Origin: an uncultured Granulosicoccaceae bacterium
GTDB taxonomy: Bacteria; Pseudomonadota; Gammaproteobacteria; Granulosicoccales; Granulosicoccaceae
Assembly: GCA_938020525.1 (NCBI GenBank)
Contig: CALIHW010000103.1
Span: forward strand, 21,579-85,578
Direction of reading: 5' to 3'
Length of the DNA stretch: 64,000 bases
Below are positions 9,461-19,146 of this stretch, piece after piece. The notes below the pieces were generated by a model, which saw nothing but the letters and a program-made list of their open reading frames with translations, searched no databases and was not told the origin of the DNA. The position numbers and the translations under genes are program-made. Position 1 is the stretch's first letter, and every line of letters begins with the position of its first letter.

Positions 9461-11377
9461 ATGTTATTAGATTTCAGAGACGGTATACGTAATTCCAAAC
9501 GGCTCAAATACATTTTGGTGGGTATCATCTGTATACCTTTCGCCCTGGTTGGTATTGGCTCCTATTTCGGCAACCACGGGCCGAGTTACGCTGCCAAGGT
9601 GAATGGACAGGAGGTCTCTGTCTACGCATTTCAGAACGCCGCAGCTCAGTCACAGATGCAGATCCAGCAGACTTTTGGCGGGCGCCTGCCTGAGGGGCTT
9701 GATCTGAGTTCTATGGTAAATAACCAGGCGATGGACGCTGTTGTACAACAGGAAGTACTACGTCAGTCAACGGCTGAAAAAGGTTTTGCAGTTGGTGATG
9801 AGCATCTCGCTAAGGAGATTTTATCTATTGATGCGTTTGTAGTAGACGGTGCATTTGACAAGCAACGCTACTCTGAATTTTTGCAGTCTCGAGGTATGTC
9901 TGCAGAACAGTTTGAAGAACAGTATCGAAGTGATCTGTTGATGCAACAGTTTCGCAACGGAGTGGTTGCTACCGGGTTTTCACTAGGTGATGAGAATGAG
10001 CTGATTACATCGTTACGCAACCAAAAACGACTCGCATCTTTCATTAAGCTGGATACACAGTCAAAAGCTGACTCTCTCGAGATTACAGACGAAGAAGTAC
10101 AGACTCACTACGACGAGAATATAGAGGCGTTTAACAACCCTCAGAAAGTGAAGATTGAATACATTGAGCTTAATATCGACGTCTTGAAAGATGATGTTGA
10201 AACCACAGAAGAAGATTTAGAAGGATATTTCGAGCAAAACAAATCCCGCTGGGTAGTGCCTGAGAAACGATCGGCATCGCATATTTTGCTCGCGGTCGAT
10301 AGCGATGCTTCCGACTCGGCCTTAGAAGAGAAGAAATCTCTAGCTGATGAGCTGGTTGCGCGGATCGCCGCAGGTGAAACACTCGCAGCGCTTGCGCCTG
10401 AATTTTCAGATGATCCGGGTTCTGCTGATAATGGCGGCAGTCTCGGGGAGTTTGGTCGCGGTGTGATGGTTAGTGCGTTTGAAGAAGTAGCATTCGCGAT
10501 GAATGAAGGTGAGGTTAGTGATCCGGTGAAGTCAGAGTTTGGATTCCACATTATTCAACTGGATAAAATCATCGGCGAGACAGGCCAGCTGTTTGAAGAA
10601 GTGAAAGCAGAGGTGGAAGACCAGTATCGCGCCGAGCTGGCAGAGACCGAGTTTTTTCAGGCTTCTGATACGCTTTCGAATTCAACTTATGAGAACAATG
10701 ATTCGCTCCAGCCCGCAGCAGATGAAACTGGACTTGAGTTAAAAACTACTGACTGGATAGATCAAAACAGCACAGAAGGAGTCGGTGCGTTTCCACAAGT
10801 AATTGCGGCAGCACTGTCTGATGATGTGCGAAACAATGGTTTGAACTCCGAGGTACTGACCGTGGGTGATAACCATGCGGTAGTGCTGCGTACTATTGAT
10901 TATGAAGAAGCCAAGCCCAAGCTACTTGATGAGGTTCGTGAAGATGTTGTTAAGCGGGTTCAGAGCGAGAAATCCTTAGTAGAATTAACAGCACTTGCAG
11001 AAACAATGGTAACGGAGCTTGAAGGTGGTGCTGAAGCGGAAGCGCTGGCGACCGCAAACGAAGGCGAATTTATTGCAACTGCTGCACTTGAGCGAAGTAA
11101 TTCAGAAACTGACCGTACATTGGTGAGTGCACTATTTACTATGCCGAAGCCTGCTGAGGGCTCTGCCAGTTATCGAACTGTTACAGATAGCAATGGTGAT
11201 GTGGTGGTTGTTTCGTTCACTGGTGTTGAAGCGGGTGAATCAGAAGAAGCAGCTCCGGTAACTGCTACAGCGGCACCTGCAACTGCAGAATATACTTCAC
11301 TGCTTAGCGCTATGGAAGCTGATGCCGATATAGAGAAGAACGAAGCTGTGCTGAACCCTGAAGCTACTTTGCAATAG
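9461..11377 (+). CDS. ppiD: PpiD, periplasmic peptidyl-prolyl isomerase/chaperone
   Basis: PpiD is anchored in the inner membrane at the SecYEG exit and helps newly exported proteins fold. The product has 638 residues; E. coli PpiD has 623. A cytosolic start with basic residues (RDGIRNSKRLK) is followed by one transmembrane helix at about 14-35. SurA-like N-terminal helices come next. The parvulin domain lies at about 266-371 and includes ASHILLAV, GGSLGEFGRG and EFGFHIIQLD. An Ala/Glu-rich C-terminus follows. The gene ends two bases before the stop of convergent fabI, so the two share one terminator region. Confidence 0.95.
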   Translation: MLLDFRDGIRNSKRLKYILVGIICIPFALVGIGSYFGNHGPSYAAKVNGQEVSVYAFQNAAAQSQMQIQQTFGGRLPEGLDLSSMVNNQAMDAVVQQEVLRQSTAEKGFAVGDEHLAKEILSIDAFVVDGAFDKQRYSEFLQSRGMSAEQFEEQYRSDLLMQQFRNGVVATGFSLGDENELITSLRNQKRLASFIKLDTQSKADSLEITDEEVQTHYDENIEAFNNPQKVKIEYIELNIDVLKDDVETTEEDLEGYFEQNKSRWVVPEKRSASHILLAVDSDASDSALEEKKSLADELVARIAAGETLAALAPEFSDDPGSADNGGSLGEFGRGVMVSAFEEVAFAMNEGEVSDPVKSEFGFHIIQLDKIIGETGQLFEEVKAEVEDQYRAELAETEFFQASDTLSNSTYENNDSLQPAADETGLELKTTDWIDQNSTEGVGAFPQVIAAALSDDVRNNGLNSEVLTVGDNHAVVLRTIDYEEAKPKLLDEVREDVVKRVQSEKSLVELTALAETMVTELEGGAEAEALATANEGEFIATAALERSNSETDRTLVSALFTMPKPAEGSASYRTVTDSNGDVVVVSFTGVEAGESEEAAPVTATAAPATAEYTSLLSAMEADADIEKNEAVLNPEATLQ

Positions 11378-11379
11378 AA

Positions 11380-12165
11380 CTATTCCATAGACGGCGGCAT
11401 GGCCACATTGTTAAATCCGTTATCCACGTACACGGTCTGACCTGTAATTCCCGCCGCCATATCAGAACAAAGAAATGCCGCGGTATCACCGACTTGCTCA
11501 ATAGTGACATTGCGTTTCAATGGAGAACTCTCTGCAACGTAGTTGAGAAGCTTTTTAAAATCACTAATACCAGAAGCTGCCAGCGTTCTGATAGGGCCTG
11601 CAGATATCGCATTTACCCTAACGCTGGATGGGCCCAACGAGTGAGCCATGAATCTGGTATTCGCCTCCAGGCTCGCCTTCGCCAGACCCATAACATTGTA
11701 GTTAGGCATGGATCTTACTGCGCCAAGATAGCTTAGAGTCAGTAAAGCTGCGTTTTCATTAAGTAGTGGTTTACAGGCTTTGCCAAGTGCTGCAAAACTG
11801 TAAGAGCTGATGTCGTGTGCTATACGAAAGCCTTCACGCGTGACGTTGTCCAGGTAGTCACCTTCGAGTTGTTCACGCGGAGCAAAACCAACAGCGTGTA
11901 CCAGAATATCCAGTGAACCCCAGTGGCTTTTTAATGATGCGGCGAGATCATCTATTTCTTTGTCATGTTCGACATCGCACGGAAAAACTGCTGTGGAGTT
12001 GCACTCTGCAGCCATGTCTACGACGCGATCCTTAAGACGGTCATTCTGATAGGTGAATGCCAGATCCGCACCTTCACGATGCATTGACTGGGCAATACCC
12101 CATGCAATAGATCGTTTACTGGCGACACCAATGATCAGTGCTTTTTTACCTTCGAGAAATCCCAT
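11380..12165 (-). CDS. fabI: FabI, enoyl-ACP reductase (NADH)
   Basis: FabI reduces trans-2-enoyl-ACP in the last step of each fatty-acid elongation cycle. The 261-residue short-chain dehydrogenase-like protein has the cofactor motif [11 protein letters not shown] at 13-23. The active-site residues Tyr146, Tyr156 and Lys163 have the same numbers as in E. coli. It is the target class of triclosan-type inhibitors. It is convergent with ppiD. A TATAAT on the minus strand (12192-12197) lies about 30 bases upstream of the start and is the likely -10 box. Confidence 0.97.
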   Translation of the reverse strand: MGFLEGKKALIIGVASKRSIAWGIAQSMHREGADLAFTYQNDRLKDRVVDMAAECNSTAVFPCDVEHDKEIDDLAASLKSHWGSLDILVHAVGFAPREQLEGDYLDNVTREGFRIAHDISSYSFAALGKACKPLLNENAALLTLSYLGAVRSMPNYNVMGLAKASLEANTRFMAHSLGPSSVRVNAISAGPIRTLAASGISDFKKLLNYVAESSPLKRNVTIEQVGDTAAFLCSDMAAGITGQTVYVDNGFNNVAMPPSME

Positions 12166-12191
12166 GTCTTTGCTCCGGTTGATTGCATGTG

Positions 12192-12197
12192 ATTATA
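12192..12197 (-). promoter_or_regulatory. Likely -10 box of fabI
   Basis: Read on the minus strand the sequence is TATAAT, preceded by GG rather than the TG of an extended -10. I do not see a good -35 box at 16-18 bases. It is 27 bases upstream of the fabI ATG. Confidence 0.4.
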
Positions 12198-12477
12198 CCG
12201 CGCAATGCTGATTCCACGCTAATTGTTCAATTCTCCGCAAACAGATGCCGAGATGAAGCCTGGTAGTCGCGCGGCAAAACCTCTGTTACTGCGAACGCGC
12301 CCTGACTGTGTGCCAAGGCAATGTTAATCATCGATCATTTTCGTTCCATATGAATAACTATGCGCCTCAAATGATCGTACCCTAATTGATGATGGAACAG
12401 GGTCCGCGCCCTGGCACGTTCTCGCTATGCAAACTTCTACCGCGCAGACTCCTGGTCCGGGTTCTTTTATAATGAAT

Positions 12478-12504
12478 CTATACAGGCTGGAGTTGGTTCC
12501 AGCC
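12478..12504 (+). promoter_or_regulatory. -10 box and perfect hairpin before the CYTH gene
   Basis: The 353-base gap between divergent fabI and the CYTH gene holds a TATAAT at 12478-12483. It is followed directly by a perfect 7-bp stem, GGCTGGA (12485-12491) and TCCAGCC (12498-12504), with a six-base loop. The stem covers the expected transcription start, so it could be an operator or a 5' mRNA hairpin. No T-tract follows. I see no gene in the rest of the gap. Confidence 0.4.
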
Positions 12505-12527
12505 ACCGTTAAAAGTGAATGTGCGCC

Positions 12528-12989
12528 ATGATTGAAATCGAAAGAAAGTTTCTGGTTAAAAAAGATCAATGGCCACGCAGTGAGCAGCGTGTCGTCATGC
12601 GGCAAGGGTACCTTGCACAGCAGGGCAATCTGGTCTGTCGCGTCAGACAGAAGAACCAGCAGTTCTTCTTATCGATCAAGGCCAGAATCGACGACCTGTC
12701 AAGTTATGACTATGAGTATCCGATTCCGGAGGAGGATGGTCAAACGATGCTAGATAAGCTCTGTGATTATCAGGCGGTAACTAAAACCCGGCATCTGGTT
12801 AAGCAGGGAGAGCTGGTGTGGGAGATAGATGAGTTCCACGACGCTAATGGTGGCCTTGTAGTGGCGGAAATAGAACTGCCATCAGCCGAGCATGTATTTG
12901 AAATGCCTGATTGGCTAGCGGAAGAGGTGTCAGATGATAAGCGCTACACTAACTATGCGCTTTATTGCAAGCCGCATAGTCAGTGGTGA
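12528..12989 (+). CDS. CYTH-domain protein (inorganic triphosphatase family)
   Basis: CYTH proteins form a beta-tunnel that binds triphosphate with metal ions; bacterial members include inorganic triphosphatases and class IV adenylate cyclases. The 153-residue product starts with the metal-binding ExExK motif in IEIERKFLV. Further conserved parts are QGYLAQ, VCRVRQKNQQFFLSIKAR and VWEIDEFHDANGGLVVAEIEL, with the alternating charged residues that line the tunnel. The length fits the small NE0496/YgiF-like single-domain group. I chose ATG 12528 because the motif then starts at residue 2, as in relatives; ATG 12519 in the same frame adds three residues. No clear ribosome site supports either. 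The substrate cannot be decided from sequence. Confidence 0.88.
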   Translation: MIEIERKFLVKKDQWPRSEQRVVMRQGYLAQQGNLVCRVRQKNQQFFLSIKARIDDLSSYDYEYPIPEEDGQTMLDKLCDYQAVTKTRHLVKQGELVWEIDEFHDANGGLVVAEIELPSAEHVFEMPDWLAEEVSDDKRYTNYALYCKPHSQW

Positions 12990-13003
12990 GGATGTCATAT
13001 TTC

Positions 13004-13058
13004 GTAGGGGGATAGGCTTGCGTGGACTTTGGTGGATGCGCAAGCTTATCCTCCCTAC
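13004..13058. repeat. Long imperfect palindrome between convergent genes
   Basis: The arm 13004-13022 (GTAGGGGGATAGGCTTGCG) is almost the exact reverse complement of 13039-13058, with one base inserted and one mismatch, around a 16-base loop. It lies between the 3' ends of the CYTH gene and dapE. Either transcript would fold it into a strong hairpin, so it can act as a bidirectional terminator or mRNA stabiliser. Its length and form also fit a REP-like dispersed palindrome. No T-tract is present. Confidence 0.6.
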
Positions 13059-13129
13059 CTGCCCTTATGTGGAGTGAGACGACCTGACACATTGAATACC
13101 GAGTTTTACAGCTATGGATGCCTTGTGAG

Positions 13130-14257
13130 CTAGCTTCGCAACAGCTTGGTTAACAGTTCCTCATAGACATCTGTCAACGTATCCAGCTCTGCCACGGCTA
13201 CGTGCTCATCAATCTGATGAATGGTGGCATTGCATGGACCCAGCTCTAAAACCTGTGCACCGGTAGGCGCTATGAATCGACCGTCAGACGTACCACCGCT
13301 GGTTGAGAGTTCTGCGTCTGTGTTACAAACTTTTTTTATCGCACTAACAGTGGCATCCACCAGTTCCCCGCGGCCGGTAATAAAAGGGTTACCTGACAAG
13401 CTCCAGTCAAGGTCATAGTTAAGTTCGTGTGCGTCGAGAATTGACTTCACTCGCTGTTGTAGTTCATCTGAAGTAACCTCTGTTGAAAATCGGAAATTGA
13501 ATTTAACTTCCATTTCACCAGGAATAACATTCGTGACACCAGTACCGGCGTGAATGTTGGAGATCTGGAATGTGGTGGCGGGAAAAAACTCGTTGCCATT
13601 ATCCCATTGCTCTCGCGTAAGGGCCGCGAGTGCATCGGCAAATTTATGAACCGGGTTTTCGCCTAAATGCGGATAGGCGACGTGACCTTGTTTGCCCTCT
13701 ATATTCAGTGTGCCGTTTAGCGAGCCGCGTCTGCCGTTTTTTATAACATCGCCCAGATTGTTGGTGCTGGTAGGTTCACCAACAATACACCAGTTCATTT
13801 TGATGGCATTTTGCTCCAGGAATTCAACTACTTTGACAGTACCGTTAACGGCTGGGCCTTCTTCATCGCTGGTTATTAAAAATCCAATGCGTCCGTTGAC
13901 AGGTCCCTTCGCAAAAAGCCTCTCGACTGCGACAACCATAGCGGCGATACTGCTCTTCATGTCCGAAGTGCCACGACCGTAAATTGAACCATCGTGAATC
14001 TCAGCGCCGAACGGGGGATGAGTCCAGCTTTCCAGTGGGCCGGTTGGTACCACGTCTGTGTGGCCGGCGAATACAAACAATGGTCCATCACCTTCAGTGA
14101 CTGACCAAAGATTATCAACATCTTCAAAGCGAAGGTGGGTATGTTTGAAACCAAGTGCGGCGAGTCTATTGGCTATTATTTTCTGACAGCCACCATCGTT
14201 CGGTGTAACCGATTCACGCTTTACCAATTGTTGAGCTAGCTTAATGGTTTCAGACAT
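13130..14257 (-). CDS. dapE: DapE, succinyl-diaminopimelate desuccinylase
   Basis: DapE is the M20-family zinc hydrolase that removes succinate from N-succinyl-LL-diaminopimelate in lysine and peptidoglycan precursor synthesis. The 375-residue product has the normal length. Zinc ligands and catalytic residues can be seen: His66 and Asp68 in GHTDVVPTG, Asp99 in GRGTSDMKSS, the Glu pair in ITSDEEGPA (131-134) and a C-terminal His in the NATIHQIDEH stretch. The start is two bases after the glnD stop, so map-glnD-dapE form one minus-strand unit, a common order in this class. Confidence 0.96.
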   Translation of the reverse strand: MSETIKLAQQLVKRESVTPNDGGCQKIIANRLAALGFKHTHLRFEDVDNLWSVTEGDGPLFVFAGHTDVVPTGPLESWTHPPFGAEIHDGSIYGRGTSDMKSSIAAMVVAVERLFAKGPVNGRIGFLITSDEEGPAVNGTVKVVEFLEQNAIKMNWCIVGEPTSTNNLGDVIKNGRRGSLNGTLNIEGKQGHVAYPHLGENPVHKFADALAALTREQWDNGNEFFPATTFQISNIHAGTGVTNVIPGEMEVKFNFRFSTEVTSDELQQRVKSILDAHELNYDLDWSLSGNPFITGRGELVDATVSAIKKVCNTDAELSTSGGTSDGRFIAPTGAQVLELGPCNATIHQIDEHVAVAELDTLTDVYEELLTKLLRS

Positions 14258-14259
14258 GG

Positions 14260-16920
14260 TCAGCTATCCAGTGTGGTATGCAGTGAGTCGCGCAACCGAT
14301 TGAGTGCCGCGTCATCGGTGATTTTTTCACGGGCAGCATTTTGTATGTAGAAGGAATCTTCAGCTGTTTCTCCCAGCGTGGTGATGTTGGCAGACATTAC
14401 CCGAACACTGTGTTCAGCGAAGCATTTACCAATTGCGCTCAGTAAGCCTGGACGATCGATCGCCTTTATAAACAAGCTTGTTGAGTCTTCAGAAAGTTCG
14501 TTGTCGAATTGAATGATCGGTTCAAACTCAAAGTGCGTCAGGCGTCTTGGTGCGGGGAGCTTTACGTTTTCCGGGGCGTGTCTCTCAATAAGAATGAGAT
14601 CCAGGTGAGTGCGAATACTCTCCAGACGGTGTTCATCCTGAATAGTTTCGCCTTCCCGATCAAGTACAAAAAATGTATTTAGCGTCCAGCCATTGAGAGA
14701 GGTAAGAATCTGTGCGCTGACAATAGTCAGGTTAAGCTGATCCAGTGTCGAGACAATATGTGAAAACAGATGGGTGTAGTCATTTACATGAATAAATATC
14801 TCGGTGGAGCCACGTGCTGTTTCTCTACGTAATAGAATCAGCGGTTCACCTGTTTCAATTAGGGATAAGTTAGTCACATGCCAGCTAATCTCATCCGAGC
14901 TGTATTGCAGAAAATACTGTTCATCACAGTGCTGCCAGATTTTCTCTGCGGTTGTCGGGTCTATTGAATTTTCGATCAAAAATTCAGTGGCTTGTTGTTT
15001 TTTTCTCTTAACAATTTCTGCAACATCAATCGGGTTATCAAGGCCGCGTTTAAGTGCATTGGTTGTGTGGCGGTATAGTTGCTCAAGTAGGTTTTGTTTC
15101 CAGGTGTTCCAGAGTTCCGGATTGGTACCACGAATATCTGCCACTGTTAAGAGAAACAGGAAGTCCAGATATTGTTGTGAACCAACGAAACGTGCAAAGT
15201 CGAGAATTACGTCTGGATCGGATGTGTCTTTTCGCTGTGCGGTCATCGACATATCAAGGTGATGCCTTATAGTCCAGACAACCAGCTTGCTATCTTCTTC
15301 ATCCAGCCCATGATGTTTGCAAAAAGCGGTAGCATCTTCGGCTCCCAGTATTGAGTGATCACCGTCGCGGCCTTTGGCTATGTCATGAAACAAACCAATA
15401 ATATACAGCAGTTCCTGCTTTTCGATACTCTGCATGATCGCGGAGCATTCGGGATATTCGTTGTCGTGTTGTGGAATGGCAAACCTTCGGAGGTTTCTTA
15501 TCACCATCAGTGTATGTTCATCGACGGTGTAAATATGAAACAAATCATACTGCATTCGGCCAACGATCATTTCAAAGTTCGGCAGATAGGCAGCCATTAC
15601 GCCGTATCGATTCATTAATCGCAGTTTACGTGTGATTTTCTCCGGTTCACGGAAGAGCTGCATAAAAAGGTCACGCGCTATGACATCTGAGCGGAATTTC
15701 CGGTTGATAAGGTGTAGGTTGCTTTTCAGACTTCTGAGAGTGCGTGCTCCGATGCCGCGGACTTCATCGTATGATGCGAATATCTGAAAGAGCTCCAGGA
15801 TTGCTGGCGGGTACTTTGGAAATACAGAGTCGTCTGTGGTTTCTATGTACTCATTAATGATGACAAAATTTTTGTCGTGAGTTGGCTTTGTAATCAGGTT
15901 TTCCGGTGCAGAGTGACTTGCCCCTATCAGCTGCAAGAGCATGTCATTCAGTCTTTCTACCTTGGTAACGGTGCGGAAGTAAATCTGCATAAACCGCTCT
16001 ACAGCATCGTTGCTATATTCACCTTGTTGTTCGTATCCAAAGTCGCTGGCCAGTTCCCGCTGATAGTCAAACAGCAATCTATCTTCCTTGCGCTTGCTTT
16101 TGGTGTGCAACAAAAAACGTATGCGCCAGAGTATGTCTCTGCCTTCGGTTAATTCATCGAGTTCCTGTTGTGTTAGATAACCATCTGACACCAATGCATG
16201 TAGGTTTGAATTGCCATACTTTCGTATCAGCATCCACTCAACGGTTTGTATGTCGCGCAGGCCACCCGGGCTTTCTTTTAAATTTGGCTCAAGTCGAAAT
16301 CCGGAACCATGATACTTAAGGTGTCGCTCTCTTTGTTCTTGTTGTTTGGCTGCAAAAAATTTATCGACTGGCCAGATTTTTTCCGGCTTTATGCTTAGAG
16401 ATAATTCTTCAAACAGTTCTCTTTTGCCGCAGACATAACGGCTTTCTATAAGATTGGTTATAACAGTGATGTCGGCCTTTGCTTCGACGATGCAGCGTTT
16501 TACATCTCTGACACTATGTCCAATATCAAGGCCGAGATCCCACAGTTGAGTGACAAACTGGCCAATTTCTTCATCAGCATCTGTGAAGCTTTTATCAGTC
16601 AGAATCAATATATCGATATCAGAGCGCGGATGCAGTTCGGCACGGCCGTAGCCACCGACTGCCACAAGTGCAAGAGAATTTCTGGCCGACGCCGGAATTA
16701 TCTGTTGCCAGATATGAGAGACAATTGAATCAATTATTGCCGACTGCCAGCCAATTAACTCAGAAACTGGTGCGCCTTCGTGAAACAGCGTCTTTAGCGA
16801 CTCAAATTTGGATGATAGTGCTGATTTGTAAGCGTCTAGAGTGGAGTTTGCAGCTTCTATCTCTGCAATCATCGCAGGCAAGTGTATTACGGTTGTAATT
16901 TCCTGCGGCGGTTTATCCAT
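14260..16920 (-). CDS. glnD: GlnD, PII uridylyltransferase/uridylyl-removing enzyme
   Basis: GlnD senses glutamine and adds or removes UMP on the PII protein, controlling nitrogen assimilation. The product has 886 residues, typical of the family. The nucleotidyltransferase motif VGGYGRAELHPRSDIDILIL is at about 88-107, with the metal ligands Asp101 and Asp103. The HD domain has His512-Asp513 in LFHDIAKGRDGDHS. Two ACT domains follow in the last 190 residues (ETAEDSFYIQNAAR is in the second); they bind glutamine in E. coli. It sits nine bases after map. Confidence 0.96.
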   Translation of the reverse strand: MDKPPQEITTVIHLPAMIAEIEAANSTLDAYKSALSSKFESLKTLFHEGAPVSELIGWQSAIIDSIVSHIWQQIIPASARNSLALVAVGGYGRAELHPRSDIDILILTDKSFTDADEEIGQFVTQLWDLGLDIGHSVRDVKRCIVEAKADITVITNLIESRYVCGKRELFEELSLSIKPEKIWPVDKFFAAKQQEQRERHLKYHGSGFRLEPNLKESPGGLRDIQTVEWMLIRKYGNSNLHALVSDGYLTQQELDELTEGRDILWRIRFLLHTKSKRKEDRLLFDYQRELASDFGYEQQGEYSNDAVERFMQIYFRTVTKVERLNDMLLQLIGASHSAPENLITKPTHDKNFVIINEYIETTDDSVFPKYPPAILELFQIFASYDEVRGIGARTLRSLKSNLHLINRKFRSDVIARDLFMQLFREPEKITRKLRLMNRYGVMAAYLPNFEMIVGRMQYDLFHIYTVDEHTLMVIRNLRRFAIPQHDNEYPECSAIMQSIEKQELLYIIGLFHDIAKGRDGDHSILGAEDATAFCKHHGLDEEDSKLVVWTIRHHLDMSMTAQRKDTSDPDVILDFARFVGSQQYLDFLFLLTVADIRGTNPELWNTWKQNLLEQLYRHTTNALKRGLDNPIDVAEIVKRKKQQATEFLIENSIDPTTAEKIWQHCDEQYFLQYSSDEISWHVTNLSLIETGEPLILLRRETARGSTEIFIHVNDYTHLFSHIVSTLDQLNLTIVSAQILTSLNGWTLNTFFVLDREGETIQDEHRLESIRTHLDLILIERHAPENVKLPAPRRLTHFEFEPIIQFDNELSEDSTSLFIKAIDRPGLLSAIGKCFAEHSVRVMSANITTLGETAEDSFYIQNAAREKITDDAALNRLRDSLHTTLDS

Positions 16921-16929
16921 CGTTAGTGT

Positions 16930-17706
16930 TTAAATTTCTGCAGGCGACAAAGTAAAAAGCTCATAGCCGGTTTCTGTTACCAGTACTGTGTGTTCCCATT
17001 GAGCAGACAGGCTGCGGTCTTTGGTGACGACTGTCCATTCATCGGGTAGCAGTTTAACAGCGCGTTTTCCGGCATTGATCATCGGTTCTATCGTAAAGAC
17101 CATGCCAGCTTCAAGTGTCAGGCCGTCACCGGCCTGACCGTAGTGCAATACCTGTGGCTCTTCATGAAACAGTCTGCCGATGCCATGGCCACAATACTCG
17201 CGGACTACAGAACAGCGTTCACCCTCTGCGTATTCCTGAATTGCGGCACCAATGTCGCCAAGTGTCGCTCCAGGTTTTACCTGCGCGATGCCTCGATGCA
17301 GGCTTTCTAATGCGATATCGCAAATGCGTTTGCCTTTAATGGTGGGTTCGCCAACGTGGTACATGCGACTGGTATCACCGTGGTACCCGTCTTTGATGAC
17401 GGTTACGTCGATATTGATGATGTCTTTTTTCTTCAATACACGATCGCCCGGGATGCCGTGGCAAACTACGTGATTTAGCGATGTGCAGATCGATTTTGGA
17501 AACCCGCGGTAGTTCAGCGGTGCGGGGATACCGCCCTGAATTTCAGTGATGTGATGGTGACAGATGGTGTCCAGCTCATCAGTCGTAACTCCTGGCTTGA
17601 CGTGTTCGGTAATCAGGTCCAGCACCTCGGCGGCCATGCGTCCTGCAACGCGCATTTTTTCAATTTCTGACGGCGATTTAATTGGTACTGCGTGTCTTGC
17701 TGACAT
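16930..17706 (-). CDS. map: Methionine aminopeptidase, type I
   Basis: Map removes the initiator Met from new proteins in the cytosol. The 258-residue product is of type Ia length with no zinc-finger extension. It has NIDVTVIKDGYHGDTSRMY, which carries the two Asp metal ligands, GHGIGRLFHEEPQ with the His ligand, GMVFTIEPM with one Glu ligand, and SAQWEHTVLVTE with the other. It is divergent from rpsB, as in most Gammaproteobacteria, and leads the map-glnD-dapE unit. Confidence 0.96.
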   Translation of the reverse strand: MSARHAVPIKSPSEIEKMRVAGRMAAEVLDLITEHVKPGVTTDELDTICHHHITEIQGGIPAPLNYRGFPKSICTSLNHVVCHGIPGDRVLKKKDIINIDVTVIKDGYHGDTSRMYHVGEPTIKGKRICDIALESLHRGIAQVKPGATLGDIGAAIQEYAEGERCSVVREYCGHGIGRLFHEEPQVLHYGQAGDGLTLEAGMVFTIEPMINAGKRAVKLLPDEWTVVTKDRSLSAQWEHTVLVTETGYELFTLSPAEI

Positions 17707-17876
17707 CTTTTCGGGGTGTCCTTCGAAGGTCCTGGTTGATCTTTGTGTATCGTCTCTTGAATCCTGATCAGCATCTGGTGTTGCTGCCGGGATGTTTGTT
17801 TTTACCGCGGTGCGATATTACAGCGTGGTTTCCAGCCGAGGCGACAGGGTAAATTTACTGCCAAACCGCTATTGTA

Positions 17877-17906
17877 TTGGAATAAACCTGAATTCTGGAA
17901 TATAAT
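17877..17906 (+). promoter_or_regulatory. Promoter of rpsB-tsf
   Basis: TTGGAA (17877-17882) and a perfect TATAAT (17901-17906) are 18 bases apart in the map-rpsB gap. The start would be near 17913, giving a leader of about 155 bases before the rpsB ATG. Confidence 0.7.
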
Positions 17907-17910
17907 TACC

Positions 17911-18069
17911 GGCTGGCCGGCGTGGTTTTTGAACGCCAGCCTTCCAACCGGTTTTCCGGAATTCGCACGCTCCTGTACTGATCATGCCCGGGTGCCATTG
18001 TGCTGACGCATATATGGTTGCATGTTCGACGGAGCGGAGGCCCAACCCAATACAATAGAGATTAGTATT
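17911..18069 (+). promoter_or_regulatory. rpsB 5' leader, candidate S2 autoregulatory element
   Basis: The leader opens with a GC-rich stem: GGCTGGC (17911-17917) pairs with GCCAGCC (17935-17941). An overlapping alternative pairs GGCGT with ACGCC, so two folds compete. A second short inverted repeat (CCGG twice) follows. In E. coli and relatives protein S2 represses rpsB-tsf by binding its leader; that this leader does the same is inferred. The rest of the 363-base map-rpsB gap shows no gene. Confidence 0.4.
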
Positions 18070-19026
18070 ATGTCTAAAGTTAGCATGCGTCAAATGCTCG
18101 AAGCTGGCGTGCACTTCGGCCACCAGACTCGGTACTGGTGCCCGAAAATGGCTCCCTACATCTATGGCGAGCGCAATAAAATCCACATCTTCAACCTCGA
18201 GAATACCGTTCCGGCGCTTGATGACGCCATGAACTTTCTCGGTAGCCTGGCGGCCAAGAATGGTCGGGTGTTGTTTGTCGGTACCAAACGTGCGGCACGT
18301 GACGCTGTGAAAGATGCGGCAACCGCCTGCAACATGCCGTATGTTAATCGTCGTTGGCCTGGTGGCATGATGACCAACTTCAAGACGGTTAAACAATCGG
18401 TCAAGCGGATGCTTGAGCTCGAAGAGATGTTTGCCAGTGGTGGCGAGGAACGTCTAAACAAGAAAGAGGCACTGACACTGCGTCGTGAACTTGAGAAACT
18501 CGATAAAAGCCTTGGTGGTGTAAAAACCATGGAGCGTCTTCCTGATGCGTTGTTTGTTGTTGATACCGGCTATGAGAAAATTGCCATCGCAGAAGCGCGC
18601 AAGCTGGGCATTCCAATCATTGCTGTTGTTGATAGCAACAACTCACCTGAGCTGGTTGACTATGTGATCCCGGGTAATGACGATGCGGTTCGAGCCATTC
18701 AGCTTTATGTTGATGCAGCGGCTGAGTCAATTCAGGCAGGTAAAACTGCTGGTGCAGTATCCGGTAGCAAAGATTACGTTGAAGTGAAAGATTCTCCCGC
18801 CGAACCAGCACCGGCTGCGGATGCGACAACCGCTGCAGAAGAAGCGGAAGCATCGCTTGCAGCGGCGGCCAGTGAAGCGGAAGCGACTACTGACACAACC
18901 AGCGAAGCGCCAGCTGAAGCACCGGCAACCGAAACAGCACCGGCAACCGAAACAGCAGCGGCAGCTGCGGCTGCGGCTGAAGCTCCGGCTAGTGAGACCA
19001 ACGCGGAAAAACCTGCTGACTCTTAA
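18070..19026 (+). CDS. rpsB: 30S ribosomal protein S2, with long Ala/Glu-rich tail
   Basis: S2 binds the back of the 30S head-body junction and is needed for S1 to join. The start is ATG 18070, giving [20 protein letters not shown], the conserved N-terminus; an upstream in-frame ATG at 18022 would add 16 unrelated residues inside the leader. The product is 318 residues against 241 in E. coli. Conserved parts end at about residue 235 ([23 protein letters not shown]). The remaining 75-80 residues are low complexity: Ala, Glu, Thr and Pro with near repeats such as [10 protein letters not shown]. The tail is in frame with good codons, so it appears translated. tsf follows after 120 bases with a hairpin between them. 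Confidence 0.97.
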   Translation: MSKVSMRQMLEAGVHFGHQTRYWCPKMAPYIYGERNKIHIFNLENTVPALDDAMNFLGSLAAKNGRVLFVGTKRAARDAVKDAATACNMPYVNRRWPGGMMTNFKTVKQSVKRMLELEEMFASGGEERLNKKEALTLRRELEKLDKSLGGVKTMERLPDALFVVDTGYEKIAIAEARKLGIPIIAVVDSNNSPELVDYVIPGNDDAVRAIQLYVDAAAESIQAGKTAGAVSGSKDYVEVKDSPAEPAPAADATTAAEEAEASLAAAASEAEATTDTTSEAPAEAPATETAPATETAAAAAAAAEAPASETNAEKPADS

Positions 19027-19057
19027 TAGTTCAGTGGTGGTAGTTCTAATCTAAACC

Positions 19058-19080
19058 CCGATGCGCACCCTGCGCATCGG
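19058..19080 (+). terminator. Perfect hairpin between rpsB and tsf (attenuator-like)
   Basis: CCGATGCGC (19058-19066) and GCGCATCGG (19072-19080) form a perfect 9-bp stem with a five-base loop. No T-tract follows, so full termination is unlikely. It may reduce tsf expression relative to rpsB or stabilise the rpsB mRNA 3' end. Confidence 0.55.
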
Positions 19081-19146
19081 CGTCGTCAACAGCGGCGGCG
19101 AGAACCAAATTACTGGGTCCAGACACGGGCTCACAAGGTAAGACAA

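Noticed and set aside
18022..18069. Upstream start of rpsB at 18022
   Set aside because: The added residues [16 protein letters not shown] are not part of S2 and lie in the leader; [10 protein letters not shown] at 18070 is the conserved start.
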